Origin: Fontibacter flavus
GTDB taxonomy: Bacteria; Bacteroidota; Bacteroidia; Cytophagales; Cyclobacteriaceae
DNA length: 64,000 bases
Assembly: GCF_042432905.1 (NCBI RefSeq)
Contig: NZ_JBHLWI010000001.1
Span: 62,001-126,000, forward strand
Reading direction: 5' to 3'
Shown: positions 43,585 to 51,428 of the stretch, one piece after another
Layout of the letters: each line of letters begins with the position of its first letter
Numbering within the stretch: position 1 is the first letter of the stretch
Position numbers and translations under genes: made by a program
The notes under the pieces: generated by a model
Database searches by the model: none
What the model was told of the DNA's origin: nothing
The model's input: the letters and a program-made list of their open reading frames with translations, nothing else

Positions 43585-44337
43585 ATGAACACCATTTTAT
43601 CCGCAGATTTAGTTGGTCTTGATAAGATCATCAACAGTGACCCGGTTGCCATCACCTTTTTCATAGGTTACATGGCAATGTTTGCTTCAGCTGTATTCTT
43701 TTTCGTAGAAAGAGGATCAGTAGATGGAAAGTGGAAAACTTCACTTTTGGTATCAGGCTTGATTACAGGGATTGCAGCCGTCCATTATTACTACATGAGG
43801 GATTTCTACCTGGAAACAGGTCAAAGCCCAACTGCATTCAGATATGTGGATTGGACTTTAACTGTTCCTTTGATGTGTGTGGAATTTTATTTGTTGACCA
43901 AACCTTTCGGAGCCAAAGGAAGCACTTTGTTTAAATTAATTCTAGCATCTTTAGTGATGTTGATCACTGGTTACATCGGAGAGACTTCAGGTATTGAAAG
44001 TAATGTAATGTGGGGCATCTTCTCCACCTTTGGCTACTTGTACATCGTATATGAAGTGTTCTTTGGCGACGTGGCAAAATTGGCCAAAACTTCCAAAAGT
44101 CCAGCTTTGGGACAGGCAATGTTCCTTTTGAAAATCTTTATCACATTAGGTTGGTCAATTTATCCTATCGGATACATGGTGCTCCCAGGAAATTTATTAT
44201 CAGGTGCATTTGAAGTGAGTAGCATAGATTTGTTCTATAACTTGGCTGATGCTATCAACAAAATAGGATTTGGTCTTGTAATTTACTCTGTAGCAATCGC
44301 TGAAACAGCAAAAAACAGAAAAGCCGTAACTGCCTAA
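43585..44337 (+). CDS. Light-driven proton pump rhodopsin (proteorhodopsin-like, DTE motif)
   Basis: The 250-residue seven-helix protein has the retinal Schiff-base lysine Lys226 in YNLADAINKIGFG and counterion Asp222. Helix C reads FRYVDWTLTVPLMCVEFYLL: proton acceptor Asp89, Thr93, donor Glu100 (the DTE motif of outward proton pumps) and Arg86. His67 matches the His that pairs with the acceptor in proteorhodopsin. The tuning position is Met97, typical of green-absorbing forms. In helix E (VMWGIFSTFGYLYIVYE) Gly144 aligns with the position that is Phe in green proteorhodopsin, Trp in bacteriorhodopsin and Gly in xanthorhodopsin, where a carotenoid antenna docks. It heads an apparent operon with crtY and blh. 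Confidence 0.95.
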   Translation: MNTILSADLVGLDKIINSDPVAITFFIGYMAMFASAVFFFVERGSVDGKWKTSLLVSGLITGIAAVHYYYMRDFYLETGQSPTAFRYVDWTLTVPLMCVEFYLLTKPFGAKGSTLFKLILASLVMLITGYIGETSGIESNVMWGIFSTFGYLYIVYEVFFGDVAKLAKTSKSPALGQAMFLLKIFITLGWSIYPIGYMVLPGNLLSGAFEVSSIDLFYNLADAINKIGFGLVIYSVAIAETAKNRKAVTA

Positions 44338-44345
44338 AAATTAAA

Positions 44346-44379
44346 ACCCATCCTGAACATTTCAGGGTGGGTATCTTTT
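44346..44379 (+). terminator. Hairpin between rhodopsin and crtY, possible attenuator
   Basis: ACCCATCCTGAA (44346-44357) pairs with TTCAGGGTGGGT (44361-44372) over 12 bp (one G-T) around the loop CAT, followed by ATCTTTT. The T tract is short, so partial read-through into crtY and blh is plausible. Confidence 0.65.
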
Positions 44380-44420
44380 AAGTAATATCAAAATTGCACT
44401 GAGACCAAAACTTAAAATCC

Positions 44421-45588
44421 ATGAATGCCCCCCATGTAACCTATGATTTCATTGTAACAGGATTTGGCTGCGCAGGAATGAGTTTGCTGTTTTATCTTTT
44501 GAAAGGTAGCCTGAAAGATCAAAAGATTCTCATCATCGACAGTTCTGAAAAAACCATCAATGATCGGACGTGGTGCTATTGGGCTGAAAAACCACTTGAA
44601 ATCCACCCAAAAAACAGCCCATTAGTCTTCTGGGAAAATATCAGCATTTCCAATGGGAAAAATAAGATCAAAAAACCTCTTGGGAAACTTAAATATTTCC
44701 ACGTTAGCTCCTCTGATTTTTATAATGAAATAAAAGCGTTCGTTAATACTTTTCAAAAATGTTAATTTCATCCATGACACAGTAAACACCATGGAAGAAA
44801 TCGAACAAAATTCCGTGATTGTAAGGACATCACTAGGAAATGTCTATTCAGGCAAAAAAGTCTTCAATAGCATCCCTGATAACTCTTTGATAAACCTAAA
44901 AAGCAATATTCTAAGGCAGGTTTTTGTAGGATGGAAAATCAAAACCAAGAATTCTTGTTTTGAGCCGGATACAGCTGTCATGATGGATTTCGTAAATCCT
45001 GAGGAGGATAAAACGGACTTTTTCTACATCCTTCCATTTAGTGAAAATGAAGCCTTGGTGGAATACACTGCATTTACCACTCAGCCAATTGAATTTGATT
45101 CAATGGAATGTGAAATCAGTCATTTCATTCAGGAAAAACTTGGACAGGATATTTATGAAATAACTTTTAGAGAGCAAGGGAGCATCCCCATGACTACTTT
45201 TCAATTCGCCAGCCAGCAAAATAAGAATATTATTAATTTGGGAAGCATAGCTGGCTGCGGAAAACCAAGTACAGGATATACCTTTCACACTATCCAAAAG
45301 CACTGCCAAACGATTGTTAATGATCTCGAAAGTAAGCTCATGAAAGACAATCCTTCTTGGCAAAGAAACTTTCGCTTTGGTTTTTATGATAACATCATAC
45401 TGAATATCGCCAAAAAATGGCCTAAAGCTTTGCCAAAGGTTTTTTTTAATCTTTTTGAAAAAAATTCAGGAGATGATGTTTTACGATTTTTAAATGAAGA
45501 AACCAGCCTGAAAGAAGAAATAAAACTCCTTTCTCGCTTAAAATTCCCCATTTTCATTAAATCTCTGATTCATTATGAACAACATTGA
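44421..45588 (+). pseudogene. crtY: Lycopene beta-cyclase CrtY, frameshifted in this sequence
   Basis: The first frame (44421-44765) gives 114 residues with the FAD-binding start YDFIVTGFGCAGMSLLFYLL and RTWCYWAE. It then stops, while the next frame continues as NVNFIHDTVNTMEEIE through to 45588, with FVGWKIKT, AVMMDFVNPEEDKTDFFYILPF, EYTAFT, GSIPMT and AGCGKPSTGYTFHTIQ, all typical of CrtY. Removing one base from TTTTCAAAAA (44750-44759) joins the two into a 388-residue protein of normal length. CrtY cyclises lycopene to beta-carotene, the source of retinal. The lesion may be a real inactivation or a sequencing error. The end overlaps blh by 14 bp. Confidence 0.88.
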
Positions 45589-46447
45589 AAAATCCGGTAA
45601 AATTTTGGGAATTGCGATTGCATTAGTCTACTTGTTATTCTTTCAGGGAAACCAGAATTTTGAGTGGATTCTTTTTGGTACAATTTTACTGACCATTGGT
45701 ATACCTCATGGGGCCTTGGATCATTTACTGCTTAACCCTATGATCAACAACAAGGGTCTTGTGAAGTTTATCTTCAAATATATAGTTATAATCATCTTGT
45801 ATTCAATCATTTGGATCTTCTTCCCCATTCCTGCCCTTCTTGCTTTTATTGCCATGTCTGCCTATCATTTTGGCCAAAGCCATTTTATCTGGACAACATT
45901 AACTTATCAAAAGAATATTATTTACCTGTTGACGGGAGTTTACTACTTGAGTGTCATCTTTTGGGGAGACTTCAACAATACTGCAGCAATCCTAAATAAT
46001 CTGATCAATATCGAGCCCTTACAGCATTATGGACTGCCGATTATCATTAGCAGTCTCCTCATTAGTATTGTCTTAATAAACAGAAATAATCTTAAAAATT
46101 GGAAAATCCTAAGTTTAGAAATGATTGTTGTTGGCATTTTACTATACCAGTTGCCCCTTTTGGTAGCTTTCATCATCTATTTTGGATTTTGGCATGCCGT
46201 CCCAAGCATGCACGAAGAATATTTGTCTCTGAAAAATTATTTTTTCAAGAATAAATTAAAAAGCTTTATCATGAGAATGATACCTTTCACTGCTGTGAGC
46301 ATAGGAGGAATGATAGTTATTCTTGCTTTATTCTACTCTAGCAGTGAAGCGGAGGAACTGATCCTCATGTTTTTTATTCTTGTTTCCTTGATTTCAGCAC
46401 CACATATTTGGTACATGAATCTTTTTTTGGAATCTAAAAAAAGTTAA
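45575..46447 (+). CDS. blh: Brp/Blh-type beta-carotene 15,15'-dioxygenase
   Basis: The 290-residue membrane protein has about eight helices and the family's histidine motifs: PHGALDH (His45, His50), AYHFGQSH (His98, His103) and FGFWHAVPSMHEEY (His207, His213), which bind the catalytic iron. It cleaves beta-carotene into two retinal molecules, the chromophore of the rhodopsin encoded upstream. The gene overlaps the 3' end of crtY by 14 bp, suggesting coupled translation. Its stop is shared with the convergent CoA-binding gene in TTAA. Confidence 0.94.
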   Translation: MNNIEKSGKILGIAIALVYLLFFQGNQNFEWILFGTILLTIGIPHGALDHLLLNPMINNKGLVKFIFKYIVIIILYSIIWIFFPIPALLAFIAMSAYHFGQSHFIWTTLTYQKNIIYLLTGVYYLSVIFWGDFNNTAAILNNLINIEPLQHYGLPIIISSLLISIVLINRNNLKNWKILSLEMIVVGILLYQLPLLVAFIIYFGFWHAVPSMHEEYLSLKNYFFKNKLKSFIMRMIPFTAVSIGGMIVILALFYSSSEAEELILMFFILVSLISAPHIWYMNLFLESKKS

Positions 46448-46821
46448 AACTGCCCAGTACTCAATAGCACTAAATTACATGCCTGACAAACCTGGATATC
46501 ATTTTTCTTTGCCAAATCATATAGTTCGGGATTTTCAGTTCCTGGATTAAAAATAATTCTTTGTGGCTTTAATGATAAGATATAATCATACCATTCCACC
46601 TGATTTTGAGGACCAAGGTACAGCGTGACAGTATGCACATCATTCACAGATGGCCTTTCCCTTATATTCAGGATTTTCTCACCAAAGACCTCACCCTCTT
46701 TAATTCCTACAGGAACAAAAGGGATTCCCCTTTCTGAAAACATTTCCGCAGCCACATAGGCATATCTCATTGGATTGGTAGTTGCACCAAGTATGACCGT
46801 TTTCTTGACTTCTTTATTCAT
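46444..46821 (-). CDS. CoA-binding protein (YccU-like)
   Basis: The 125-residue protein is a single Rossmann CoA-binding domain: TVILGATTNPMRYAYVAAEML-like start, then PFVPVGIKEGEVFGEKI, VTLYLGP and IIFNPGTENPELYDLAKKNDI. Such proteins resemble the nucleotide-binding part of succinyl-CoA synthetase alpha chains but their role is unknown. It overlaps the end of the upstream GlsB-like gene by four bases (46818-46821), so it is probably the last gene of that minus-strand operon. Confidence 0.88.
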   Translation of the reverse strand: MNKEVKKTVILGATTNPMRYAYVAAEMFSERGIPFVPVGIKEGEVFGEKILNIRERPSVNDVHTVTLYLGPQNQVEWYDYILSLKPQRIIFNPGTENPELYDLAKKNDIQVCQACNLVLLSTGQF

Positions 46822-47771
46822 CTGCTTCCAAACACCCTATCCCTCTCAAAGGTTTCCAAATGCCTATGTTTTTTGCTCTCATAGATATCTTCCAAGGTAA
46901 TCAAAATACCTGTCTCCTCAACTGCCCCAAATTCATCATTCAGCGCAGTACCAAATGTTTTCATCGTAGGGGAAAGATTCATGTAGGTGTTAATCAAGGG
47001 AGGAATGTTCTCACCATACGATCTGATTTTGCTGTTCAATAATTTATACCCTTCCTTGTAATCCAGACCATCAAACATACCCATGAAAGCCTTTTCATCA
47101 GTAAAATACCCCAACCTTAAATGTTCAAGAGGCATTACTAGATTATCCTTGTCCGGAAAATAGTAATGCATGAAGTAAAGCAAAATATCCCTCGCTTCTT
47201 TGTTATAATGTGGATACATGGTCACTTTACCAAATAGATACTTGATATCAGGATTCAGCATCACTACAGCGCCCAAACCATCCCAAAGATTATCCAATGA
47301 AAACAAACCTTTCCTGTTATTGACACTTGGCTGATACATTGGCTGAACAAATGACCTCCCAAGCTCTATGGTAAATGGAATATAATTATTCAGGAATCTT
47401 TCAGAAAAAGAAAAAAGATGGGCTGTTGACAGATTTATCTGACCATGTTCATCCATTCCTGCATGCTTACATTTGATCAACCTGTAACCTGCCACAATCT
47501 CCTCATCTTCGGGGTTCCAGGTAATCAGCTGTTTATAGCAATTTTCATTGGTATCTTTCTCATCCAGATCCAAAGACAAGCCAGTACCTCCACCAGCTCC
47601 TCTAAATGTCAACTCTCTTAACCTCCCTATTTCTCTCACAGTATTAGGGGAATCATGATAGTCTACCAAATAAATATGATTGTTGCCGTTATTCGTGTAA
47701 CGTAAAAATTTTTCAGCAGTCAGTTCACTCTTCAAAAGGGCACGATCAACAGGGGGTATAACTACTTGCAT
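46818..47771 (-). CDS. GNAT-type N-acyltransferase (GlsB/OlsB-like, hemolysin-annotated family)
   Basis: From the ATG at 47771 the protein has 317 residues. The GNAT core includes IGRLRELTFRGAGGGTGLSLDLDEKD, EEIVAGYRLIKCKHAG and ELGRSFVQPMYQPSVNNRKGLFSLDNLWDGLG, the layout of acyl-ACP-dependent N-acyltransferases such as OlsB and the Bacteroides GlsB. These attach a 3-hydroxy fatty acid to ornithine or glycine, the first step of phosphate-free amino-acid lipids. The next upstream gene is a PlsC-like acyltransferase, matching the GlsB/GlsA pair. An earlier in-frame start at 47825 would overlap that gene. Confidence 0.8.
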   Translation of the reverse strand: MQVVIPPVDRALLKSELTAEKFLRYTNNGNNHIYLVDYHDSPNTVREIGRLRELTFRGAGGGTGLSLDLDEKDTNENCYKQLITWNPEDEEIVAGYRLIKCKHAGMDEHGQINLSTAHLFSFSERFLNNYIPFTIELGRSFVQPMYQPSVNNRKGLFSLDNLWDGLGAVVMLNPDIKYLFGKVTMYPHYNKEARDILLYFMHYYFPDKDNLVMPLEHLRLGYFTDEKAFMGMFDGLDYKEGYKLLNSKIRSYGENIPPLINTYMNLSPTMKTFGTALNDEFGAVEETGILITLEDIYESKKHRHLETFERDRVFGSR

Positions 47772-47782
47772 ATATTTATAAT

Positions 47783-48598
47783 TTAAGCCATTTGGTAAAC
47801 CAATTTCTTGACTTCCTTGGCCCATTCGTTTTCACTTTTTGATTGATCAAAATACTTGTAAGAAATCGGTTTTCCTATATGTATAACAACTTTTTTACCT
47901 CTTTGCGAAAACATTTCGTCCGCAAGATAAAACATCTCAATATTCGACTTTATGCCAAGCTTTTTTCTAAGATTGGCAAGATTGTAGAAAAAATTGGAAT
48001 TCCTTCCTTCAATATAAACAGGAACTACATCTTTCTTGTATTTTTTGGCTTTAGACACAAAACTCTTTTTCCACTCTAAATCCAATATTCCGGAAGCCTG
48101 CTTTCTTGAAACCAACCCGGCAGGAAAAACCAAAACAGCATGATTCCCTGCATAGGTTTCTTCTATCAGTTTACTCACTTCCCTACTATTTGCACCATGC
48201 TTGTTAACAGGCACAAACATTGGCTCAAAGTTTTTGATATTGGTCAAAATATCATTCACCAAAAACCTGATATCAGTCCTATATTTCCCCAAGGCATACA
48301 TGAACGCTATCCCATCCATACCCCCTAAAGGATGATTGGAAGCAAAAATCACAGACTCATCCTTTGGAATATTCTCTTCACCCGTCAAAGAAACCTCTAC
48401 TCCGAACTCCTCAATCAACCCATTGACAAAATCAATGCCTTGCAAATGACCGATTTTGGCCATGATTTTATTGATTTCAGACTCATGCACTATACGCTTG
48501 ATATAACTGATCACAAAACCTGGCAGCCATTTATGCAGGCTGGCATTTTTATTTTTGAGCACTTGCTCAATATCTATAAATGGTTTCTTCGGTTCCAA
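47783..48598 (-). CDS. PlsC-like O-acyltransferase (GlsA/OlsA-like)
   Basis: The 271-residue protein has the acyltransferase signatures FASNHPLGGMDGIAFMYALG (NHP-x4-D), VPVNKHGANSREVSKLIEE, LVFPAGLVSRKQ and VPVYIEGRNSNFFYN. It probably adds the second acyl chain to an N-acyl amino acid, in partnership with the N-acyltransferase gene 11 bp downstream. It could instead act on a lysophospholipid. It heads the minus-strand operon that ends with the CoA-binding protein. Confidence 0.82.
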   Translation of the reverse strand: MEPKKPFIDIEQVLKNKNASLHKWLPGFVISYIKRIVHESEINKIMAKIGHLQGIDFVNGLIEEFGVEVSLTGEENIPKDESVIFASNHPLGGMDGIAFMYALGKYRTDIRFLVNDILTNIKNFEPMFVPVNKHGANSREVSKLIEETYAGNHAVLVFPAGLVSRKQASGILDLEWKKSFVSKAKKYKKDVVPVYIEGRNSNFFYNLANLRKKLGIKSNIEMFYLADEMFSQRGKKVVIHIGKPISYKYFDQSKSENEWAKEVKKLVYQMA

Positions 48599-48844
48599 TA
48601 GCCTTTAATAAAATACTTACAGACGCCCATAGTTTATCAGTAAACCTTTGATTTACAAAAGTTAAACAAACATAATTAAACTAACAGCTTCTGTTTAAGG
48701 TGATTTTTAAGAATTTATAAGCCTTAAAATTACAAAATTTTATCAAATGATTAAGAAAAAATTAGAAAGGCAGAATTTTATATTTATCACCAATGGATCA
48801 AACTCTCCCGGCATTTTTTTAGTTACACTTGAAATTGATATAAA

Positions 48845-49678
48845 ATGAAAATTGCGATCACAGGACCGACCTCTGGAATAGGAGAAATTACGTTCAAAAA
48901 ATTAGCCTCTTCTGCTGAACAGCTTTTTTTATTGGCAAGAAATAAAGAAAAAGCAACTCAATTAATATCTGAACTCCCAAAAGCACATCAGGAGAAAGTC
49001 ATTTTCGTTCCCCTAGACCTTGCTGATTTGGACTCAGTCATAAAGGCCTCTGAATTAATTAAAAGCCAATCGGATTTTCTGGATATTTTAATCAATAACG
49101 CCGGAGGAATTTTCAATAAGAAACACATAACCAAAGATGGTTTTGAACTTTCATTGTCGGCCAACCATCTTGGACATTTTCTTTTGACGCATCATCTGAT
49201 GGACTTGTTACTGAAGTCCAAATCCCCAAAAGTCATCAATTTAAGCTCTGAAGCACATAGGGCCGCAAAAGTAAATTTTGAAGACTTAAACTACGAAAAA
49301 TCCAATTACGCTTCATTTAATGCATATGCAAATGTCAAGTTATTCAACATCCTCTTCACAAAATCCCTGAAAGAAAAATATGGAGAAAAAGGTTTACAAT
49401 CATTTGCACTGCATCCTGGTGTAGTCAAAACCAATTTTGGACAGGAAAGCGGAGGAATATTCAAACTCTTTTGGAAATTGGCCACACCATTTATGATTAC
49501 TCCTGAAGAAGGAGCCAAAACCACACTTTATCTGGCGCAAACAACATTGCCAAATTCCTTTAATGGCTATTATTTTAAAAACTCAAAACCTCTTACTCCG
49601 TCCTCAACAGCAAGGTCAAAAGAAATGAGGGATCAGCTTTGGTCGTTAAGTGAGGAAAAATTGGCAAAATGGCTTTAA
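48845..49678 (+). CDS. Short-chain dehydrogenase (retinol-dehydrogenase-like SDR)
   Basis: The 277-residue protein has the NAD(P)-binding motif TGPTSGIGE (residues 6-14), NNAGG at 84-88 and the catalytic residues Ser134/135 and Tyr161-x3-Lys165 (INLSSEAH, YANVKLFN). Its length and the segments KDGFELSLSANHLGHFLLTHHLMDLL and FALHPGVVKTNFG match the classical RDH/WWOX-like SDR group, which reduces or oxidises varied carbonyls or alcohols. A link with retinal is not supported beyond family similarity. It is convergent with the next gene, two bases apart. Confidence 0.9.
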   Translation: MKIAITGPTSGIGEITFKKLASSAEQLFLLARNKEKATQLISELPKAHQEKVIFVPLDLADLDSVIKASELIKSQSDFLDILINNAGGIFNKKHITKDGFELSLSANHLGHFLLTHHLMDLLLKSKSPKVINLSSEAHRAAKVNFEDLNYEKSNYASFNAYANVKLFNILFTKSLKEKYGEKGLQSFALHPGVVKTNFGQESGGIFKLFWKLATPFMITPEEGAKTTLYLAQTTLPNSFNGYYFKNSKPLTPSSTARSKEMRDQLWSLSEEKLAKWL

Positions 49679-49680
49679 AA

Positions 49681-50358
49681 CTAATCAAATAAAAATAACA
49701 GTACTTTCTTCATATCTTCACTGCGCTCAGGTTTAAGTTTCTCTACTTTCACATATTGTCTTAATGCATTGTACTGATCTTTAGCCAGTTCTTTAAGTCC
49801 GCTGGTATTGCCCTTGAACTCCTGAGATAAGAGACCGTTGAGTTTAAAAAACCTGACATCCGGCCTGTAAGTGTCATATTGTGGCCCTGTATAACCATCC
49901 TTGAGATTGGTGGGTTTGACCAGATATTTGAAGTGCAGGGCAACGTATTTTTCTTGATCATTCTCGAAAAGAATTTCAACTATCCTTTCTTTTCCTTCCA
50001 AGTACTCTAAGCGGAACATTTTTGGCTGTTGCTCCAATGTCTGTAACCATTCCCAATTTTTCAAAACCAAAGGATCACTTTCAGGACCTCCGGTCTGTAT
50101 GTAAATCTCATCCTTTTCTGGTAAAAAATTGAAAGGAATATTTTCATATACCTTTCCACTTTTCAATGAAATATTGGCAGCTATGGGCTCATCATACATA
50201 AAAGGTGTCCCTTTTACACCATCACTTTTCACATTGAAGCGAAAAGCCCTGCCATAATCAACCTCCTGCTGCTTCAGAGAAGTAACAGACTGTGCCCTCA
50301 CAAAACCAATCACTGACAACATAAACATCATCATCAGCAGTAATTTCCCTTTTTGCAT
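49681..50358 (-). CDS. Hypothetical exported protein, 225 aa
   Basis: The protein has a signal peptide (MQKGKLLLMMMFMLSVIGFVRAQ) and a mature beta-rich part with SGKVYENIPFNFLPEKDEIYIQ, FRLEYLEGKERIVEILFEN and YVALHFKYLVKPTN. Similar conserved secreted proteins occur in Bacteroidota, but I cannot assign a family. It ends two bases from the SDR gene on the opposite strand. Function is unknown. Confidence 0.7.
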   Translation of the reverse strand: MQKGKLLLMMMFMLSVIGFVRAQSVTSLKQQEVDYGRAFRFNVKSDGVKGTPFMYDEPIAANISLKSGKVYENIPFNFLPEKDEIYIQTGGPESDPLVLKNWEWLQTLEQQPKMFRLEYLEGKERIVEILFENDQEKYVALHFKYLVKPTNLKDGYTGPQYDTYRPDVRFFKLNGLLSQEFKGNTSGLKELAKDQYNALRQYVKVEKLKPERSEDMKKVLLFLFD

Positions 50359-50446
50359 AGTAATTTAAATTTTCACCTTTAATTTCGTCATCAATTCTGA
50401 GAATTAAAACCAAAACCCAGATCAATTATATCATTACTTTTGTATT

Positions 50447-51343
50447 ATGAAAGAAAGTATTTTGTCTTTGACACCCCTTCATTGGAAAGATTACGAGCTG
50501 ATCGATACTGGAGGATTTGAAAAATTGGAAAGGTTTGGACAGTTTGTATTGAGCAGACCTGAACCACAGGCAATTTGGGACAAGAGTTTGAATGAGGAGG
50601 AATGGAAAAACATGACCCATGCCCATTTTACCAAAGAGAAAAACAATCCCGAAAAAGGACAGTGGAAAGAGCTAAAAAAGATTCCACATAATTGGCAACT
50701 CTCTTACCAAAACACAGATGGATTGAAAATGAAGTTGAATCTTGCCATGACTTCATTTAAACATATCGGACTTTTCCCCGAACAGGCGGTCAATTGGGAT
50801 TATATCTCAGACACGTTAAAAAAGATGCCTGTAAAAAAACCAAAAGTTCTTAACCTCTTTGCTTATACAGGAGCAGCATCCGTAGCAGCAAAAGCTTGTG
50901 GCGCTGATGTAACGCATTTAGATGCAGTAAAACAAGTGGTCACCTGGTCCAAACACAATATGGAATCTTCAGGTTTGGATGGTATCAGATGGATAGTGGA
51001 TGATGCCATGAAATTTATCAAAAGAGAGGTCAGAAGAGGGAATAAATACCATGGCATTATCCTGGACCCTCCAGCCTATGGCAGAGGACCCGATGGGGAA
51101 AAATGGATATTGGAAGAACAGATCAATGAAATGCTCAAATTATGCGCAGAATTACTGGAACACGATCACCATTTCCTGATTCTCAACATGTACTCGCTAA
51201 GCTTTAGCTCTATCATCGCAGCCAATCTGGTCAATTCCAACTTTAAGGAAGTTAACAATGCTGAGCACGGAGAGTTATATCTCGTAGATCGGTTCAATAA
51301 AAAACTACCCCTTGGAATCTTCTTTCGCTTCAGAAAAATCTGA
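50447..51343 (+). CDS. RlmI-like class I SAM-dependent rRNA methyltransferase
   Basis: The 298-residue protein has the SAM-binding VLNLFAYTGAASVAAKACGADVTHLDAVKQVVTWSKHN, WIVDDAMKFIKRE and the motif IILDPPAYGRGPDGEKW, typical of the RlmI/RlmK-type methyltransferases that modify 23S rRNA. It lacks the N-terminal PUA domain of E. coli RlmI. The C-terminal MYSLSFSSIIAANLV block is also conserved. A TACTTTTG -7-like box lies five bases before the ATG (50435-50442), which would make a nearly leaderless transcript. Confidence 0.85.
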   Translation: MKESILSLTPLHWKDYELIDTGGFEKLERFGQFVLSRPEPQAIWDKSLNEEEWKNMTHAHFTKEKNNPEKGQWKELKKIPHNWQLSYQNTDGLKMKLNLAMTSFKHIGLFPEQAVNWDYISDTLKKMPVKKPKVLNLFAYTGAASVAAKACGADVTHLDAVKQVVTWSKHNMESSGLDGIRWIVDDAMKFIKREVRRGNKYHGIILDPPAYGRGPDGEKWILEEQINEMLKLCAELLEHDHHFLILNMYSLSFSSIIAANLVNSNFKEVNNAEHGELYLVDRFNKKLPLGIFFRFRKI

Positions 51344-51355
51344 CCCTTCCCTGAC

Positions 51356-51388
51356 TAGTGATTGGTAATTAGTTAATTGGTAATTACC
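51356..51388. repeat. Degenerate heptad repeat between two genes
   Basis: Units TAGTGAT, TGGTAAT, TAGTTAA, TTGGTAA follow one another after the methyltransferase gene. They resemble the TTGGTAC-type heptads at 4088-4115, and the end GGTAATTACC is palindromic. Confidence 0.45.
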
Positions 51389-51428
51389 ACTTTCAAAATC
51401 TCGCTTCTATTTTCTAACAGTCTACCCA

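Noticed and set aside
43585..44337. Rhodopsin as a sodium (NDQ) or chloride (NTQ) pump
   Set aside because: Helix C has Asp89, Thr93 and Glu100, the DTE set of proton pumps, not Asn/Asp/Gln or Asn/Thr/Gln.
48845..49678. SDR gene as a dedicated retinal-processing enzyme for the rhodopsin system
   Set aside because: The resemblance to retinol dehydrogenases is at family level only, and the gene is separated from the rhodopsin cluster by an oppositely oriented operon.
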